From: Gonapodya sp. JEL0774
Taxonomy: Eukaryota; Monoblepharomycota; Monoblepharidomycetes; Monoblepharidales; Gonapodyaceae
Assembly (NCBI GenBank): GCA_027604505.1
Contig: JADIIX010000238.1
Span: 1-22,696, forward strand
Length of the DNA: 22,696 nt
Direction of reading: 5' to 3'
The notes beneath the pieces are model-generated. The model saw only the letters and a list, made by a program, of their open reading frames with translations. It had not been told where the DNA came from and ran no database searches. Shown here one piece after another: positions 20,508 to 22,696 of the stretch. A program made the position numbers and the translations under genes. Position 1 is the first letter of the stretch; every line of letters starts with the position of its first letter.

Positions 20508-20680
20508 ATGTGAAGAAATTGGCATGGCCTCAGCATGTAAAATATTCGTCCATGTGAAGAAATTGCATGGCCTCAGCATGTAAAAATATTTGTCCATGTG
20601 AAGAAATTTGCATGGCCTCAGCATGTAAAAATTCTCGGTACGGATGTGAAGATTTTCGCCTGTGAAGAAATTTTCACACA
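20508..20680. repeat. 44-bp tandem repeat, three copies plus a degenerate fourth
   Basis: Copies begin at 20508, 20552 and 20596 (period 44), each starting ATGTGAAGAAATT and containing GCATGGCCTCAGCATGTAAA. A degenerate copy begins at 20644 and ends in a small hairpin (TGTGAA, GAAA, TTTTCACA). It sits just beyond the 3' end of the DIRS-like coding region. Confidence 0.85.
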
Positions 20681-20837
20681 ACTCATATGTGGTCCACAAC
20701 TTCCATCATTCAACATCTCTGATTCTCTGGCAAAGACGCTATGTGGGCAATGAAATAAATGATGCTTGGACTCGCAGAGCAAGGTGAGCGACTGAGGCTG
20801 CTTGATGGCGACTGCCACCAGATTCGCATTGTCTCGA

Positions 20838-22696
20838 TCACCAGGGTAGCCGCAACCAGCAAATGGGCTGAAGTGCGCTCAAGCATTTGTTCTGAGTGAG
20901 ATCACATTGCGTTTGACTGCATAGGTAGGTCTCTTGTACTGGAGGATTGTTCCTTGTTCCTTTCATGTCATGAGGAATCTCCGGGATCAGACGGGGCGAG
21001 TCGATTGCAAGCCTGAGGGGTAGGGGCCACCAGGCTTGCGACAGCCACCACAGAGCGACGAGAGTCGCCATGCCCCCGTCCAAGATGAGCTTCTTCACTA
21101 TCCAAGGGATGAGCACCCATGGCGGATTGATGAAGAGGTTGGACAGGGGCCCCCAATGGATGGAGAAGGCGTTCGGAGCAAGCGCTTCTGGATCTGGACC
21201 CCAACTGCAGAAGGTTGGGATCTGGCAATTGAGGGCCGAGGCGAAGAGGTCGACGGAGTGCAGACCCCACAGTCTGTCGAGAGACTGAAACACGCGCGGG
21301 TGGAGTTTCCAGCCGTGGGTGTCTCTCTGGAGACGTGAGTCGTGGTGCTAGAGATGACAAAGTCAGTCCAGGCGCAGGGGGAACGGAAGGTAGCACTGGT
21401 AGCAACTGCGTGCAGGGCTACAATTACTGCCAACGTATTCAGCGATCCAGGGATGTGCTCCACAAACAGAGTTGCCCCGTGGGAAACCCCATTCCAGCAT
21501 CTGACTGACCACCAGAGATAGTGCTGGGCTGCGCAACCAACCTTGCTTGGCCATGGTGTAGGCTGAAGCTGTGTTGTCAGTGAGCAGCAGGATCGTCTTC
21601 CCCTGCAGGGGAGTCTCGCGCGCAAAAGCCTTCAGTCCAAGGAAGGAGGAGATAGCCTCCAGGACTTGGATGTGGATGAACTCTGTCAACGGGATCGACG
21701 AGTTGGCGAACCAGCCTCGAATAGCCGTTGGGGAGTACAGAGTGTGAAGGTGCCGAATGAGGAGATCGGCTGTCCAGCGAGCTGAAGTTCGAGTGAGCTG
21801 GTCCCCTTTTGACGTGGTTGTCAAAACAAAGGGGGGCGCTGGCACTGCGCGAAGGTTCGCTCCGGAACCCGTTTCTGAGGCGTCGGAGGTGATCACCAAG
21901 TCTACCTTGGGCAGGAGGAAACTGACGCCATTCCACTGATGCAGGTGCTGTAGGAGCTCCTGAAGGGAGTGGCGAATGGCTGGGGATATGAGCAATAGCC
22001 TGTTCCAAGAGCCCTGGAAAGAGTTGTGTCGCTGCAACAGGATACGGTTGTAAGCCTGAAGCAGGGGCAAAGCTTGGAACTGAGCGTACCACAGGGCATT
22101 GTGAGCGGACTGCAGTGTGCCAAGGATGGACGCGGCCTGCTGAAGCAGGATGGAGTCCTTCCGGATGGCCTGCTTGACCCTGTGGCACAGAGAGCAAAGG
22201 CAAGCAGGGGTAAGGGAGAGGGTGCCTTTCTTGAGGTCCCAAATGAGACCCAAGTGAATGGGGCGGTGCACTGCAAGAATGATCTTGGGGTAGCTGGTTG
22301 TAATTATAAAGCTCAGATACAGGAGCAGAAGACAAGAGAAAATCTGGTCCAGTGCTGTGCGCAGGTGCGTCTCTCTGAAGTTGATCCCGTCGTCAATGTA
22401 GAACAATGACTGGATCCCGTTTGACCGGAGGATGCCAAGAACAACCCTCATGGGCTGGGGACGCCAGAAAAGGATCCGAGGGTGAATCCGTGGGTGAGAG
22501 GACCACTATGACAAGATAAATACCTTCGTCCAGAGCAGCGGAATTGGTGCGAGCCGAAACGTTGCCGTGAGGGAGCGGTAAACGCGGTTCCCGGGCCCTA
22601 GAATGAGAAGGGCCTCGCAGTCCTGCTCGCGGGTCGCGATGTGGGGGAAAGCGTTCTTGATGTCGATCGACGCTCCGAACTGAAAGGTTCGGGAGG
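20838..22696 (-). mobile_element. DIRS-like retrotransposon remnant, reverse transcriptase/RNase H part
   Basis: Transcribed leftward and cut by the right window edge. From the edge the frame reads SIDIKNAFPHI (catalytic Asp of the RT palm), then a 69-base intron, then LFYIDDG (RT YxDD box). The RNase H part follows: VITSDAS, HIQVLEA, LLLTDNTAS. The C-terminal region typical of DIRS elements is HIPGSLN, WKLHPRVFQSLD, SVDLFASALN, INPPW and DSPRLIPEIP. The frame shifts at about 21478 and again at about 21320, so this copy is dead as it stands. No tyrosine recombinase or methyltransferase ORF is visible in the window; the gag and the RT start would lie beyond 22696. It is unrelated to the receptor cluster, but its insertion may have helped to break the A'' unit. 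Confidence 0.8.
22455..22523 (-). other. Predicted intron inside the reverse transcriptase
   Basis: A 69-base GT-AG segment (donor GTATTT, acceptor CCCCAG) containing an in-frame stop separates LLWTK from PMRVVLGILRSNG. Removing it joins two blocks that are contiguous in DIRS reverse transcriptases, in phase 0. This fits a spliceosomal intron better than random decay. Confidence 0.6.

Noticed and set aside
20508-20680. CRISPR-like array
   Set aside because: The units are directly contiguous tandem copies with no unique spacers, and the DNA is eukaryotic.
21577-22335. 252-codon minus-strand ORF at the right end
   Set aside because: It is an alternate frame of the RT/RNase H region; the other frame carries YIDDG, TSDAS and LTDNTAS.

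Overview
This is nuclear DNA of a eukaryote, most likely a zoosporic (chytrid-like) fungus. Coding sequence is split into short exons by GT-AG introns of about 60-105 bases. There is no bacterial-style operon structure. The right end holds a DIRS-type retrotransposon. The main gene family (secreted-side leucine-rich repeats, a proline-rich stalk, one membrane helix and an intracellular SH3 domain) fits early-diverging fungi. The lineage is inferred, not proven.

Layout, left to right. (1) 181-2190 (+): an unrecognised seven-exon gene. (2) 2556-18599: a cluster of one receptor-like gene family. On the minus strand lie gene A (2556-4256, intact but lacking SH3), pseudogene B (4748-7061), a roughly 120-base relic A' of an A-type gene (7471-7594) and intact gene C (7800-10182). 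On the plus strand lie intact gene D (10611-13111, divergent from C), pseudogene F (13447-15764, D-like) and intact gene E (16147-18599, C-like). (3) 19195-19310: the orphaned upstream region of a third A-type gene, A''. (4) 19310-22696: repeat-rich DNA with a fold-back inverted repeat, an unrecognised ORF, a 44-bp tandem repeat and a decayed DIRS-like reverse transcriptase/RNase H that runs off the right edge.

I rebuilt the exon structure of A, C, D and E by aligning paralogues by eye. The models agree to the base: exon 1 is 252 nt in C, D and E, exon 2 is 297 nt in A, C, D and E, and the SH3 exon is 128 nt in C, D and E. The predicted proteins have a signal peptide, a Cys-capped LRR block, a Pro/Ser/Thr-rich stalk, one transmembrane helix, a cytoplasmic tail and an SH3 domain. 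No kinase is present, so signalling would have to pass through SH3 ligands. That functional reading is inference.

The ancestral unit appears to be a long SH3 receptor followed by a short A-type receptor. It is present three times (C-A', B-A, E-A''), but only one A-type gene survives. C and E form a large inverted duplication flanking D and F.
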